A DNA stretch of 64,000 bases from Elainella sp. Prado103 (lineage in GTDB: Bacteria; Cyanobacteriota; Cyanobacteriia; Elainellales; Elainellaceae), in the NCBI GenBank assembly GCA_025454395.1, contig JALOOM010000006.1, positions 27,399 through 91,398 of the forward strand, read 5' to 3'. Positions 56,176 through 64,000 of this stretch are shown one piece after another. A program made the position numbers and the translations under genes. Positions within the stretch are counted from its first letter, which is position 1. Every line of letters starts with the position of its first letter. Below the pieces are notes generated by a model. That model searched no databases and was not told where the DNA came from. It saw only the letters and a list, made by a program, of their open reading frames with translations.

Positions 56176-56811
56176 ATGCTACAAACTTCAACCCTGGAAG
56201 TCAACTCTAAGCCGGAGCTACGTCAACTGTTAGAGGAGCTTTACAGAGGTCGAACCCTACATCCCTACAAAAGCGGTCAGGCAATTCGCATGTCACCCGA
56301 CGAAATTTGGGTCGTATGTCGAGGGGTTGTGCAGTTGGGTACTTTATACGATAGCGGGGATGAAGCCCTTTTGGGATTGGCTTGCCCTTCGATGCCGTTT
56401 GGGCTGCCGCTATCTGTGATTCGCCCTTACCAAGCTGCTGCCTTGACTGATGTAGACTTGATGCGCCTCACCTTGACTGAAGTGGAACAATCTCCCGTTT
56501 TAGCCCAAGGCATTTTTCGTCACCTGACTCGTCGTCTTCAGCAAACAGAAGCGGTGTTGGCAATGGTGGGCTATCGTCGCGTCGAGGATCGGCTGCGTCA
56601 TTTGTTGCTGCTGCTCAAAGAAGAAATCGGTCAACCCAGTGCGGCCGGCACTCGCCTCAGCATTCGGTTGACCCACCAGCAGCTAGCCAACGCGATCGGC
56701 ACCACTCGTGTCACGGTGACCCGGCTGCTCAGCCAATTGCAGGAGGAAGGCTGGCTGATGGTTGATCCGGCGCGCCATATTGTGATCCCGCCTCATGCAA
56801 AAGCGGCTTAA
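56176..56811 (+). CDS. Crp/Fnr-family transcriptional regulator
   Basis: 211 residues: a cyclic-nucleotide-binding-like domain (about 20-120, divergent) and an HTH with LTHQQLANAIGTTRVTVTRLLSQLQEEGWL. The recognition helix is close to that of NtcA, but the rest differs, and the effector pocket residues of cAMP-binding members are not evident. It probably responds to another signal. GTG 56167 is an alternative start; the promoter-like TATGCT suggests transcription from about 56153. Divergent half-sites upstream suggest autoregulation. Confidence 0.8.
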   Translation: MLQTSTLEVNSKPELRQLLEELYRGRTLHPYKSGQAIRMSPDEIWVVCRGVVQLGTLYDSGDEALLGLACPSMPFGLPLSVIRPYQAAALTDVDLMRLTLTEVEQSPVLAQGIFRHLTRRLQQTEAVLAMVGYRRVEDRLRHLLLLLKEEIGQPSAAGTRLSIRLTHQQLANAIGTTRVTVTRLLSQLQEEGWLMVDPARHIVIPPHAKAA

Positions 56812-56822
56812 TTCAAAGCAAA

Positions 56823-57944
56823 TCAAGCAGCCGCTAGATACTGTTTAACCGCCGCGACGATCCGACCTGAAGCTTGCCCATCCCCAAACGGATTGATGGC
56901 GTTGGCCATCGCTTGATAGGCTGCCGGTTGGCTGAGTAAGCGACTTGCTTCGGCTAGGATCGATTCGCTGCGGGTGCCGATCAGCTTAGCTGTACCCGCC
57001 ATGACGGCTTCTGGACGCTCAGTGGTTTCTCGTAACACCAGCACCGGCTTACCCAAACTGGGCGCTTCTTCCTGAAGCCCCCCCGAATCTGTCAGCAGCA
57101 GTGCCGATCGCTGGATCGCCCCCACCAGCTCCGCATAATCTAGCGGTTCAGTCAGGAAAGCGCGTGGATGATCGCCCAAAATGGCACGCAGGGGTTCTCG
57201 TACGGTTGGATTGCGGTGTAGCGGTAGCAGCAGGGCCGTGTCAGGAAACTTTTCGAGCACTTGCAGAAAGCCTTGAGCAATGTCTTGCAGCGGCTCTCCC
57301 CAATTTTCACGACGATGCACCGTTGAGAGGATCACCTGGTATTGGCTCCAGTCTAAACCAGGCACTGGACATTCTGGATGACGCTCTGCTACGTTCAAAA
57401 GGGCATCAATCACAGTATTACCCGTATTATAAATTTTTCCGACTACGCCTGATCGCTCCAAGTTTTCGACTGACAGCGCAGTTGGGGCAAAGTGAAGCTG
57501 GGTGATTTGGGAAATCAGGCGACGGTTCGCCTCTTCGGGAAAGGGGTTGTAGATGTTGTCGGTGCGCAGACCCGCTTCCACATGTCCGACAGGGATTTGT
57601 TGATAAAAGGCAGCTAGAGCTGCGGCAAAAGCCGTCGTTGTATCTCCCTGCACTAACACCATTTGCGGCTGAAGCGTTTGGAAGAGCCCTTCTAAGCCCT
57701 GTAAACTGCGGCAGGTAATATCCGTCAGGGTTTGCCCATGCTGCATGATTGCTAAATCCCGATCCGCCTCAATTGCAAATAGCTGCATCACCTGAGCCAC
57801 CATTTCTTTGTGTTGCCCGGTGAGCACAACCTGAGTGGCAAAGGCAGGATCGCTACGGAATGCCTGAATTACAGGGGCTAGCTTAATGGCTTCGGGCCGG
57901 GTACCCAAAATAATGCAAACGCGCAGAGGAGCCAGAATGGTCAT
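56823..57944 (-). CDS. wecB: UDP-N-acetylglucosamine 2-epimerase (non-hydrolysing)
   Basis: 373 residues. It interconverts UDP-GlcNAc and UDP-ManNAc for cell-surface polysaccharides. IILGTRPEAIKLAPVI, VHRRENWGEP and LLTDSGGLQEEAPSLGKPVLVLRETTERPEAV are typical. It converges with the Crp/Fnr gene, 11 bases apart. The ATG at 57944 is preferred; the frame continues 13 residues upstream. Confidence 0.93.
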   Translation of the reverse strand: MTILAPLRVCIILGTRPEAIKLAPVIQAFRSDPAFATQVVLTGQHKEMVAQVMQLFAIEADRDLAIMQHGQTLTDITCRSLQGLEGLFQTLQPQMVLVQGDTTTAFAAALAAFYQQIPVGHVEAGLRTDNIYNPFPEEANRRLISQITQLHFAPTALSVENLERSGVVGKIYNTGNTVIDALLNVAERHPECPVPGLDWSQYQVILSTVHRRENWGEPLQDIAQGFLQVLEKFPDTALLLPLHRNPTVREPLRAILGDHPRAFLTEPLDYAELVGAIQRSALLLTDSGGLQEEAPSLGKPVLVLRETTERPEAVMAGTAKLIGTRSESILAEASRLLSQPAAYQAMANAINPFGDGQASGRIVAAVKQYLAAA

Positions 57945-58095
57945 GGGAAGATAGAGCTTATAGGGAATCAAGAAATCGTGCAACAGCTTAGCAAATTTTT
58001 TTCACTGATCGGTGTGATCCCGGCATCCTTCAACCTAGGATGCATTGGCTCTGGGCTCGATTGCAGTCTATTTCACCAGTCAGGTCGTCAGAGGC

Positions 58096-58542
58096 TCAAT
58101 TTTTGTGCATTGTTGTCGATTCAACTGCTGACTTAGACGGCATTGATACATCAGACTTGCGAATTAGGAGCAGCAAAGCCAGACTTTCGGGAATTAAGGC
58201 AGCGATGGCCGTCAGTTGGAGCGATCGGGTTTCCACTGGGTCAAACAATCCGTCAAGTCCACTCCAGTAAGCGGACAACACATCGGTCATATCGATCGCC
58301 ATACAGGCCAGCAAAAGGGTTTTGATCATTGTGCGATCGGACAGTACAACGAGCAGGGCGATCACTATATCTCGAATTGCCCAAACTCGAATAACATAGG
58401 GCATCTGGAAATTGGCATCGATCGAAATGCCCAACTGTGCCATCAACCCGGCTGGATTAGCATAACCCACTGCACTGAGACTAAATCGTATCAAACACAT
58501 CACTCCGATCAACACTGAAATATACCCGGTTTGGCCTCGCAT
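58096..58542 (-). CDS. Small four-helix membrane protein, DUF4267-like
   Basis: 148 residues with about four hydrophobic segments and the block VIRVWAIRDIVIALLVV, which resembles DUF4267-type proteins of unknown function. The tail is Ser-rich. GGAG lies 5 bp before the ATG. The family call is tentative. Confidence 0.5.
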   Translation of the reverse strand: MRGQTGYISVLIGVMCLIRFSLSAVGYANPAGLMAQLGISIDANFQMPYVIRVWAIRDIVIALLVVLSDRTMIKTLLLACMAIDMTDVLSAYWSGLDGLFDPVETRSLQLTAIAALIPESLALLLLIRKSDVSMPSKSAVESTTMHKN

Positions 58543-58692
58543 CTCTACTCCTAACGATATCGATTACAACATAATCTAACAGCTCTCGATGCATTGAAAA
58601 TCATGTATCAGAATCCCAGCTTAGAAAGCAGCACGGTATCAAGGAGATATTGGGACATGAAAATAAAAAATATAGAATCTGCGAGCATAAAA

Positions 58693-59562
58693 TCATGCAA
58701 ATACAACCGTCCGATTTCCGTAAACTAAAACGCGATTTTGTAGGTGATATCGCACCGCTCTGGCCAAGACCATGCGTTCCAGATCTTTCCCTTTGCGGAT
58801 TAGGTCGGCTACCTGATCGCGGTGACTCACCCGTACCACATCCTGTTCAATAATCGGGCCTTCATCCAGATCCTGCGTCACATAATGCGCCGTAGCCCCA
58901 ATGATTTTCACACCTCGTTCAAACGCTCGCTGGTAGGGATTGGCTCCCGCAAAAGCAGGCAAGAAGGAATGGTGAATGTTGATCACCTGCGGAAACTGCT
59001 CAACAAAGTTAGCGCTGAGAACCTGCATGTATTTAGCCAACACCACCAGATCGATCCGGTATTGTTTCAGTAACGCTAACTGCTGCGCCTCTTGTTCCGC
59101 TTTGGTATCCGGCGTGATCGGAATATGGTGATAGTCAATGCCAAACTGCTCTGCGATCGGTTGTAGGTGCGGATGGTTGCTCATAATCAGCGGAATCTCC
59201 ATGGCCAGTTCTCCTGCCCGTTGCCGCCACAGCAGATCATACAAACAGTGATCCTGCCGACTCACCCAGATGGCAATTCGTGGCAAATCATCGGAAAAAT
59301 GCAACTGCCAGTTAGCGTGTAGTGGTTGGGCGATCGCGTTAAATGCGGGGGCGATTAAATCGCGAGGCAAATTAAACCCTGCCAATTGCCACTCGATCCG
59401 GGTGAGAAACAATTCGGCAGTGAAATCGGTATGTTGGTCGGCATGAACGATATTGCCGCCGTTAGAGTAGATGAAGTTCGCGATCTTGGCCACTAAACCT
59501 CTTTGATCAGGGCAGGAGATCAGCAGCGTTGCAGTTGAACCGGATGAGGTTGGAGAGGACAT
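58693..59562 (-). CDS. purU: Formyltetrahydrofolate deformylase
   Basis: 289 residues. It hydrolyses 10-formyl-THF to formate and THF, balancing one-carbon pools. An N-terminal ACT domain (LLISCPDQRGLVAKIANFIY) precedes a formyltransferase-like domain with VINIHHSFLPAFAGANPY and the catalytic Asp in YVTQDLDEGPIIEQD. A TTG at 59571 is in frame; the ATG at 59562 is preferred. Divergent from gshA. Confidence 0.93.
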   Translation of the reverse strand: MSSPTSSGSTATLLISCPDQRGLVAKIANFIYSNGGNIVHADQHTDFTAELFLTRIEWQLAGFNLPRDLIAPAFNAIAQPLHANWQLHFSDDLPRIAIWVSRQDHCLYDLLWRQRAGELAMEIPLIMSNHPHLQPIAEQFGIDYHHIPITPDTKAEQEAQQLALLKQYRIDLVVLAKYMQVLSANFVEQFPQVINIHHSFLPAFAGANPYQRAFERGVKIIGATAHYVTQDLDEGPIIEQDVVRVSHRDQVADLIRKGKDLERMVLARAVRYHLQNRVLVYGNRTVVFA

Positions 59563-59779
59563 AGGACGCAAAATGGGGCAATGATGAAGGCGATCGGTGA
59601 AAGAGAAGCTTCCTCAAATAGTTTACGCTGCCACTGGGGCTGCTTCCTGAAGCAATCCTCAGATCGCCAGACAACGAGGCTAAACCACTAGGAGGATGCA
59701 AGCGATCGATTTTCCTCGATACTAAGAAATGGTAACGATACAACCCTAACGACCGAACTACCGCACGAGGAGAACCCTA

Positions 59780-60928
59780 ATGCTGACCAAAGGCTTTGAA
59801 GTGGAGATGTACACGGGCACCCCAGCAGCAGACATTGTGGGTTTTTCTGACCGAATTGTGGCGGCATTGGATGGCTTTGTGCGCGAACCCGATAGCCGCA
59901 ACGTGGAATACACCACAGCGCCTTTCTGCCGCTACGAGCGCTTGCTCTGTGAACTCGTGCGGCCCCGGCAGCAACTGCGATCCTACCTGAAGCAGTTGGG
60001 TAACTACACCCTCATTCCTGGCAGTACCCTCTCCACGGGCGGTAGCAGAGAGTTTCACCGCTCTGATCCTCACAACCCCTACCACGCTTATATTGAGCAA
60101 ACCTACGGCACCACTGTTGTCACTGCCAGCATTCACATCAATATCGGTATGCCCGATCCTGAAACGCTGATGCGAGCCTGTCGCCTAGTTAAAGTCGAGG
60201 CCCCGCTGTATTTGGCTCTTAGTGCTGCTTCCCCTTTCTTGGATGGAGAAGTGACTGGCTATCATTCCACCCGTTGGAGTGTCTTTCCCAAAACGCCTCA
60301 ACAGGTGCCGCTGTTTGAATCTCACTCACATTACATTCGCTGGACAGAAGAACAGCTAGCCCTCGGCACGATGCAGAACGTACGTCACCTCTGGGATTCC
60401 GTCCGTCCCAATGGCGATCGTCGTCCCTACAGCCTTAATCGTTTAGAGCTGCGGATTTGCGATCTCGTCAGCGATCCCCTCACTTTGCTGGCGATTACCG
60501 CTCTGCTCGAAGCCCGCCTGATGCAACTGATCGCTGATCCCAGTCTCGATCCGCTTGAAGCTAGCTGCTTACCTGCCCATAGCCGTGCTGAGGATCTTGT
60601 GAGCCTCACGAACACCAATGAACAGGCCGTTGCCAAACTGAGTCTTGATGCTGAGCTGCGCCACTGGCAAGATGGACGATCGATCTTGGCTAGGGACTGG
60701 ATCGAACTACTTCAGCAAGAGATTTGGGATAGCGCCAAAAAACAGGGTTTTAGTTGCTTCTTGATGCCCTTGAAAAAAGTTCTCCGCGAGGGCAATGAAG
60801 CTCAACGCTGGCTTCACTGGATTGATCAAGGGCTATCCGTGCGATCGGTTATGCAGCAGGCTATTCAGGAGGTTGAGCAGCAGGAGATGGCGCTGGCTGA
60901 TGAGATCTGTCAGCCTCTGGTTGCGTGA
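59780..60928 (+). CDS. gshA: Glutamate-cysteine ligase, cyanobacterial type
   Basis: 382 residues. First step of glutathione synthesis. MLTKGFEVEMYTG, DSRNVEYTTAP, TLIPGSTLSTGG and HINIGMPDPETLMRACRLVK are those of the cyanobacterial GshA family, distinct from E. coli GshA. AGGAGAA lies 6 bp before the ATG. The next step, gshB, is not in the window. A 16-bp tandem array follows 14 bp after the stop. Confidence 0.95.
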   Translation: MLTKGFEVEMYTGTPAADIVGFSDRIVAALDGFVREPDSRNVEYTTAPFCRYERLLCELVRPRQQLRSYLKQLGNYTLIPGSTLSTGGSREFHRSDPHNPYHAYIEQTYGTTVVTASIHINIGMPDPETLMRACRLVKVEAPLYLALSAASPFLDGEVTGYHSTRWSVFPKTPQQVPLFESHSHYIRWTEEQLALGTMQNVRHLWDSVRPNGDRRPYSLNRLELRICDLVSDPLTLLAITALLEARLMQLIADPSLDPLEASCLPAHSRAEDLVSLTNTNEQAVAKLSLDAELRHWQDGRSILARDWIELLQQEIWDSAKKQGFSCFLMPLKKVLREGNEAQRWLHWIDQGLSVRSVMQQAIQEVEQQEMALADEICQPLVA

Positions 60929-60942
60929 GGGCTGCAATCAGC

Positions 60943-61022
60943 AGGGGTTCAGTAAAGTAGGGGTTCAGTAAAGTAGGGGTTCAGTAAAGTAGGGGTTCAG
61001 TAAAGTAGGGGTTCAGTAAAGT
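60943..61022. repeat. 16-bp tandem repeat, 5 perfect copies
   Basis: AGGGGTTCAGTAAAGT at 60943, 60959, 60975, 60991 and 61007, all identical, just after gshA. Confidence 0.98.
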
Positions 61023-61057
61023 AGGGTTGGGAAAAATAGGGCTGGGTTGAGCAATCC

Positions 61058-61323
61058 TTGGGGGCGTTGCCCCCAAACCCCTATTGGGGGATGAGTGCCT
61101 CCCCCAAACCCCCTGCACAAGGGTTGATTTATTATTTGCAGAGTCTGCTTCGCCTTGTGGAGTTGCAGTGGATTTTCGATTATGCGGGACAGTCGATTTC
61201 TCGATCGATCCATGTGAACCCCACCGGGCGAAGCAAAACTCTATCTCTCACAAATAACCCAGTTTGGAGGGGGTGTTGGGGGACGCAACCGTTCCCTGAC
61301 GGGGGGTTGGGGGCGACCCTCAA
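61058..61323. mobile_element. GC-rich inverted-repeat element, MITE-like
   Basis: Left arm 61058-61154 (TTGGGGGCGTTGCCCCCAA ... CCTCCCCCAAACCCCC ... GGGTTGATTTATT ... TGCTTCGCC) and right arm 61226-61323 are imperfect inverted copies, about 95 bp each, flanking a centre of about 70 bp. Each arm contains smaller GC-rich hairpins. No transposase is encoded. Such GC-rich palindromic elements with TGCTTCGCC ends are widespread in some cyanobacterial genomes; that they move is inferred. A frame at 61058-61450 crosses it and is not called as a gene. The whole 604-bp gap between gshA and the next gene is this element, the array before it, and short AT-rich sequence after. Confidence 0.65.
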
Positions 61324-61532
61324 TGCCTTTATGTCTCTAGAAATTAATCAGTTATTGAATCAATCTGAGGATAACCATTATAAATTCCTTGCCGCGATCG
61401 AACCTCACTGTCTCTCTGCATCAACCGCAAAGGATACGATCGATCATTAAAGAATGATAAAGTTCTAGATCAAGCTGCTCCCTAGCTTTGCGGTTTTCGA
61501 CTGCGATTTTCTACAAAGAGGTTTTTGAATTC

Positions 61533-63731
61533 ATGGCTGCTGTCACTCAAACTCCGGCGTTTTGCGAAGGCATTCAATACTTTGGCGAACGGCCACCCCA
61601 TTTCGAGACCTACGGTAAAACGCCTGCAATCGCGGCTGGGAGCAAAGCCATTGCCGATCCCACCGATGCTAGTGCCGTTTATCAAACCCTGCTCTATGCT
61701 GATGCGCTGCGCTATTTAACCCTGCAAATTACTGGGAGCAAAGCCTCTGGGCATCCGGGTGGGTTTGCTAGCCAAGCTGAGGCCTATGCAGCTCTGGTGA
61801 TGTTGGGCTACAAAAATATCGCTACGGAAGTTGGGCACCATGCCCCCGGATTCTATAGCGCTATGTTCCTCGATCGATCGCTAGAAGCCATGGGTATTCA
61901 AACGGTGCAGCAGTTGCGCGATCGATTCCGGGAAAAGCATGGTTTGTTGGGTCACCTGTCGGGCTATATTCCGGGTATTTTGGCACCGGCGGGCCCTCTT
62001 GGTCAGGGGCAACACTTTGCGATGGCGGGAGCTTACCTGCACCGCGATACGCTTTTCCCCTTTACGATCGGCGATGGTGGCATGGGCGAACCCTACCCGA
62101 TGAGCAGCATGGCTCACTTCCATACTGCTTTCCCTAGCGTTACCAATTTTCTACCGGTGCTGGTCTGGAATGGCTTTTCCCAGGAACATCACAGCATGGT
62201 ATCGCTGCAAACGAACGAGCAGATGATCGCCTACTGGCAGGGTAATGGCTTTGAGCAAGTGGTGCTGGTGGATGCCAAAGAGTTCGATGATCAAAATCAG
62301 GCAGGCGCATTTGTAGACAGTACAGCTTTCTCCTTTGAGCAGCGCTTGGCTTTCACGCAGGCGGTTTTGACTGGGGTGAATACGGCTGCTAAATCGGCTC
62401 TCGGTGGTAAGCTGACCGTATTTATCATTAAGCAGTTGAAAGGGGCAGGGGTGCATGCCCGGGGTGCCAAGTCCCACAACCTTTATGGACATCACACCCT
62501 CGATAACCCTGATATTGTGGCTGGTCTGCAAGCCAACGCCATGCCGTCTGAAGCATGGGAACTGGTGCGAACTAACTGTGAGCGGGCTGCTGGTGGCTCT
62601 GCTAGCCAGGTTGCGGTTACTGAGGCGGTGTTGCCCTTGCCCGATCTGGGGAGCTTGCCCCTGGAAGAACACCCGATCGGTGGCGATCCGAAGGTTTCCA
62701 CGACTGCCATGGGGCGCTTGGTAGCCTATGTTGGGCAGCAGGATCCCAACTATCTGGTGACGAACGCGGACGGTAATGAAGCTTCTGGGATCGCCAACAT
62801 CAATCAGGGGTTGAAAATCATTCACCCGACTGAGGATCCGCTCTATAACCAAAGCCCTCAAGGTCAGGTGTATGAGCCGCTGAGTGAAGATGCCTGTGCG
62901 GGTCTGGCGGTCGGTTTGGCCCTATTTGGCTCCCGCACGCTCTGGTGCTCCTACGAATCCTTTGCGATCAATGGCTTACCGATCTGGCAAACGGTCACCC
63001 AAGCGATGGCAGAACTGCGTCGCCCCACGCCTTCCACTGTTACCCTGTTTACTGCTGGGGCACTGGAGCAAGGCCGCAATGGTTGGACTCACCAACGCCC
63101 GGAAATTGAAGCCTATTTTGCCGCCATGATGCGGAATGGCAATATCTTTCCGCTGTTTCCAACCGATGCCAATAGTATTCAAGCCTGTTATGACTGGGCG
63201 CTCTCAACTGTGAATAAAGGCGTGGTCATTACCTCTAGCAAATCACCGCTGCCGATCCGCACAACGCTGGAGCAAACTCGGCAAGCCTTGCAAGATGGGG
63301 CGATCGTGCTTCAGGAAACTCCTGGCAGCAAAATGGTCGTGTTTGCGGTGATCGGCGATATGATCCTGTTGCCGGTGTATGAGGCGGCGAAACAGTTGGC
63401 GGAACAGGGCATTGGCTCTCGAATTGTGTCGGTAGTCAGTCCAAGGCGGCTGTATCGGGCATCAGATGTGGCTTGGGAAATTTGCTCTGAGCCGGATAAT
63501 GGCTTCCTGGATGATGCGGGCTTTGAGAAATTCTTTGGTGGTGATGCCCTGATTGGCGTGACGGGCGGAGCCAGCGGTATGTTGGAACCGATCATGCTCC
63601 GCAGTGCAGTCCAGCGAGATACGATCGCCTGGAAGCGGGGTGAAACGACTGCAAGTGCAACGGAACTGATGGCCGTTAATGGCATTACGCCCGCAGCATT
63701 GGTGCAGCGATCGATCGAGTTGACCCGATAG
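61533..63731 (+). CDS. Phosphoketolase/transketolase-like ThDP enzyme
   Basis: 732 residues. The thiamine diphosphate motif is GDGGMGEPYPMSSMAHF ending in LPVLVWNGF, closest to the phosphoketolase form (LPxLxxNG). GHHAPGFYSAMFLDRS, HGLLGHLSGYIPGILAPAGPLGQ and GSKASGHPGGFASQAE are visible; the canonical phosphoketolase GPGHGGPA block is replaced. It resembles the second, divergent phosphoketolase-like protein of Synechocystis (Sll0529 type, from memory), whose activity is less certain than that of the main enzyme. The ATG at 61533 with AAAGAGG upstream is preferred over TTG 61488. Confidence 0.7.
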   Translation: MAAVTQTPAFCEGIQYFGERPPHFETYGKTPAIAAGSKAIADPTDASAVYQTLLYADALRYLTLQITGSKASGHPGGFASQAEAYAALVMLGYKNIATEVGHHAPGFYSAMFLDRSLEAMGIQTVQQLRDRFREKHGLLGHLSGYIPGILAPAGPLGQGQHFAMAGAYLHRDTLFPFTIGDGGMGEPYPMSSMAHFHTAFPSVTNFLPVLVWNGFSQEHHSMVSLQTNEQMIAYWQGNGFEQVVLVDAKEFDDQNQAGAFVDSTAFSFEQRLAFTQAVLTGVNTAAKSALGGKLTVFIIKQLKGAGVHARGAKSHNLYGHHTLDNPDIVAGLQANAMPSEAWELVRTNCERAAGGSASQVAVTEAVLPLPDLGSLPLEEHPIGGDPKVSTTAMGRLVAYVGQQDPNYLVTNADGNEASGIANINQGLKIIHPTEDPLYNQSPQGQVYEPLSEDACAGLAVGLALFGSRTLWCSYESFAINGLPIWQTVTQAMAELRRPTPSTVTLFTAGALEQGRNGWTHQRPEIEAYFAAMMRNGNIFPLFPTDANSIQACYDWALSTVNKGVVITSSKSPLPIRTTLEQTRQALQDGAIVLQETPGSKMVVFAVIGDMILLPVYEAAKQLAEQGIGSRIVSVVSPRRLYRASDVAWEICSEPDNGFLDDAGFEKFFGGDALIGVTGGASGMLEPIMLRSAVQRDTIAWKRGETTASATELMAVNGITPAALVQRSIELTR

Positions 63732-63733
63732 TT

Positions 63734-63756
63734 TTTAGATCGATTCAAGATCTAAA
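63734..63756 (+). terminator. Palindrome after the phosphoketolase-like gene
   Basis: TTTAGATC and GATCTAAA form a perfect 8-bp stem with a seven-base loop, three bases after the stop codon. It is AT-rich and lacks a T-run, so it may be a weak terminator or 3' stabilising hairpin. The last 240 bases of the window hold nothing else I can support. Confidence 0.35.
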
Positions 63757-64000
63757 TAAGTGGTTGTTTAACTCTGGATTTGGCTCTGTTTTCTGTTTCT
63801 GCTGTCACTCGATCGGTTGACTAGGTCATGGCGATCGGGTTTTAGAGATCAGGGGGCAGGGCTTTTTGCTGTGAGATAGGGCTATGGGGTTTGACAGGCA
63901 ATTACAGAAGAAATAGATGGATTAAAGCCGTTGATCTCCCTATTTGAGGGTTGATATACAGATTATTTGCTGTCTATTTCCCCCCATCGGGTAGATAGGC

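Noticed and set aside
61058..61450. A 130-codon frame after gshA
   Set aside because: It reads across the GC-rich inverted-repeat element and has no protein family features.

Overview
The window comes from a cyanobacterium that makes form IB RuBisCO. The evidence is an rbcL-rbcX-rbcS operon, a RuBisCO activase-like protein ending in a small-subunit-like domain, a cyanobacterial-type glutamate-cysteine ligase, cyanophycinase, two tocopherol-pathway enzymes and several cyanobacteria-restricted DUF families (DUF1823, DUF2605, DUF2973, DUF4090). GCGATCGC (HIP1) and its core CGATCG are common throughout. The gene content is chromosomal housekeeping. I see no prophage, transposase gene, CRISPR array, rRNA or tRNA. 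Genus cannot be fixed from this stretch.

Layout. 1-7.3 kb: a repeat-domain M15 peptidase cut by the window edge, an M28 peptidase, an orphan HicB-like protein, an ArsB/SLC13-type permease and a DUF1361 membrane protein. 8.1-12.7 kb: carbon fixation (rbcL, rbcX, rbcS, a terminator, an unknown small gene, then rca). 12.8-21.1 kb: hslO, an arsenosugar-type radical SAM pair (AhpD-like protein plus ArsS), DUF1823, DUF4090, a CHASE4-type histidine kinase and gnd. 21.3-28.7 kb: a GMC oxidoreductase, a marR-adaptor-permease-ATPase (MacAB-like) efflux operon with its terminator, and fabG. 28.8-38 kb: a GT39-type glycosyltransferase, a Clp-fold membrane protease, ddl, cphB, a DUF938 methyltransferase and the DUF2973/DUF2605 pair. 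38-49.7 kb: thrS, hisC, homogentisate phytyltransferase and gamma-tocopherol methyltransferase around a small membrane gene, the KtrB/KtrA potassium uptake pair, anmK, and an AtzG/AtzE-like amidase pair. 50.9-64 kb: an EF-G-like GTPase with altered G motifs, trpE, a Crp/Fnr regulator with a three-half-site operator, wecB, purU, gshA, a long GC-rich inverted-repeat element, and a phosphoketolase/transketolase-like ThDP enzyme.

The most striking non-coding feature is more than twenty short tandem repeats, about 9-18 bp per unit and usually 3-5 copies. Almost every locus has its own sequence. They lie mostly between genes, often just after a stop codon. In three cases (after rca, after gnd, after the gene at 1491-1814) the gene's own stop codon lies inside the first 13-bp copy, so the array repeats stop codons; in the rca and gnd arrays they occur in all three frames. 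Others abut or enter the 5' end of genes (hisC, the AtzG-like gene, the region before fabG). They look like recent local duplications and not copies of one dispersed element.
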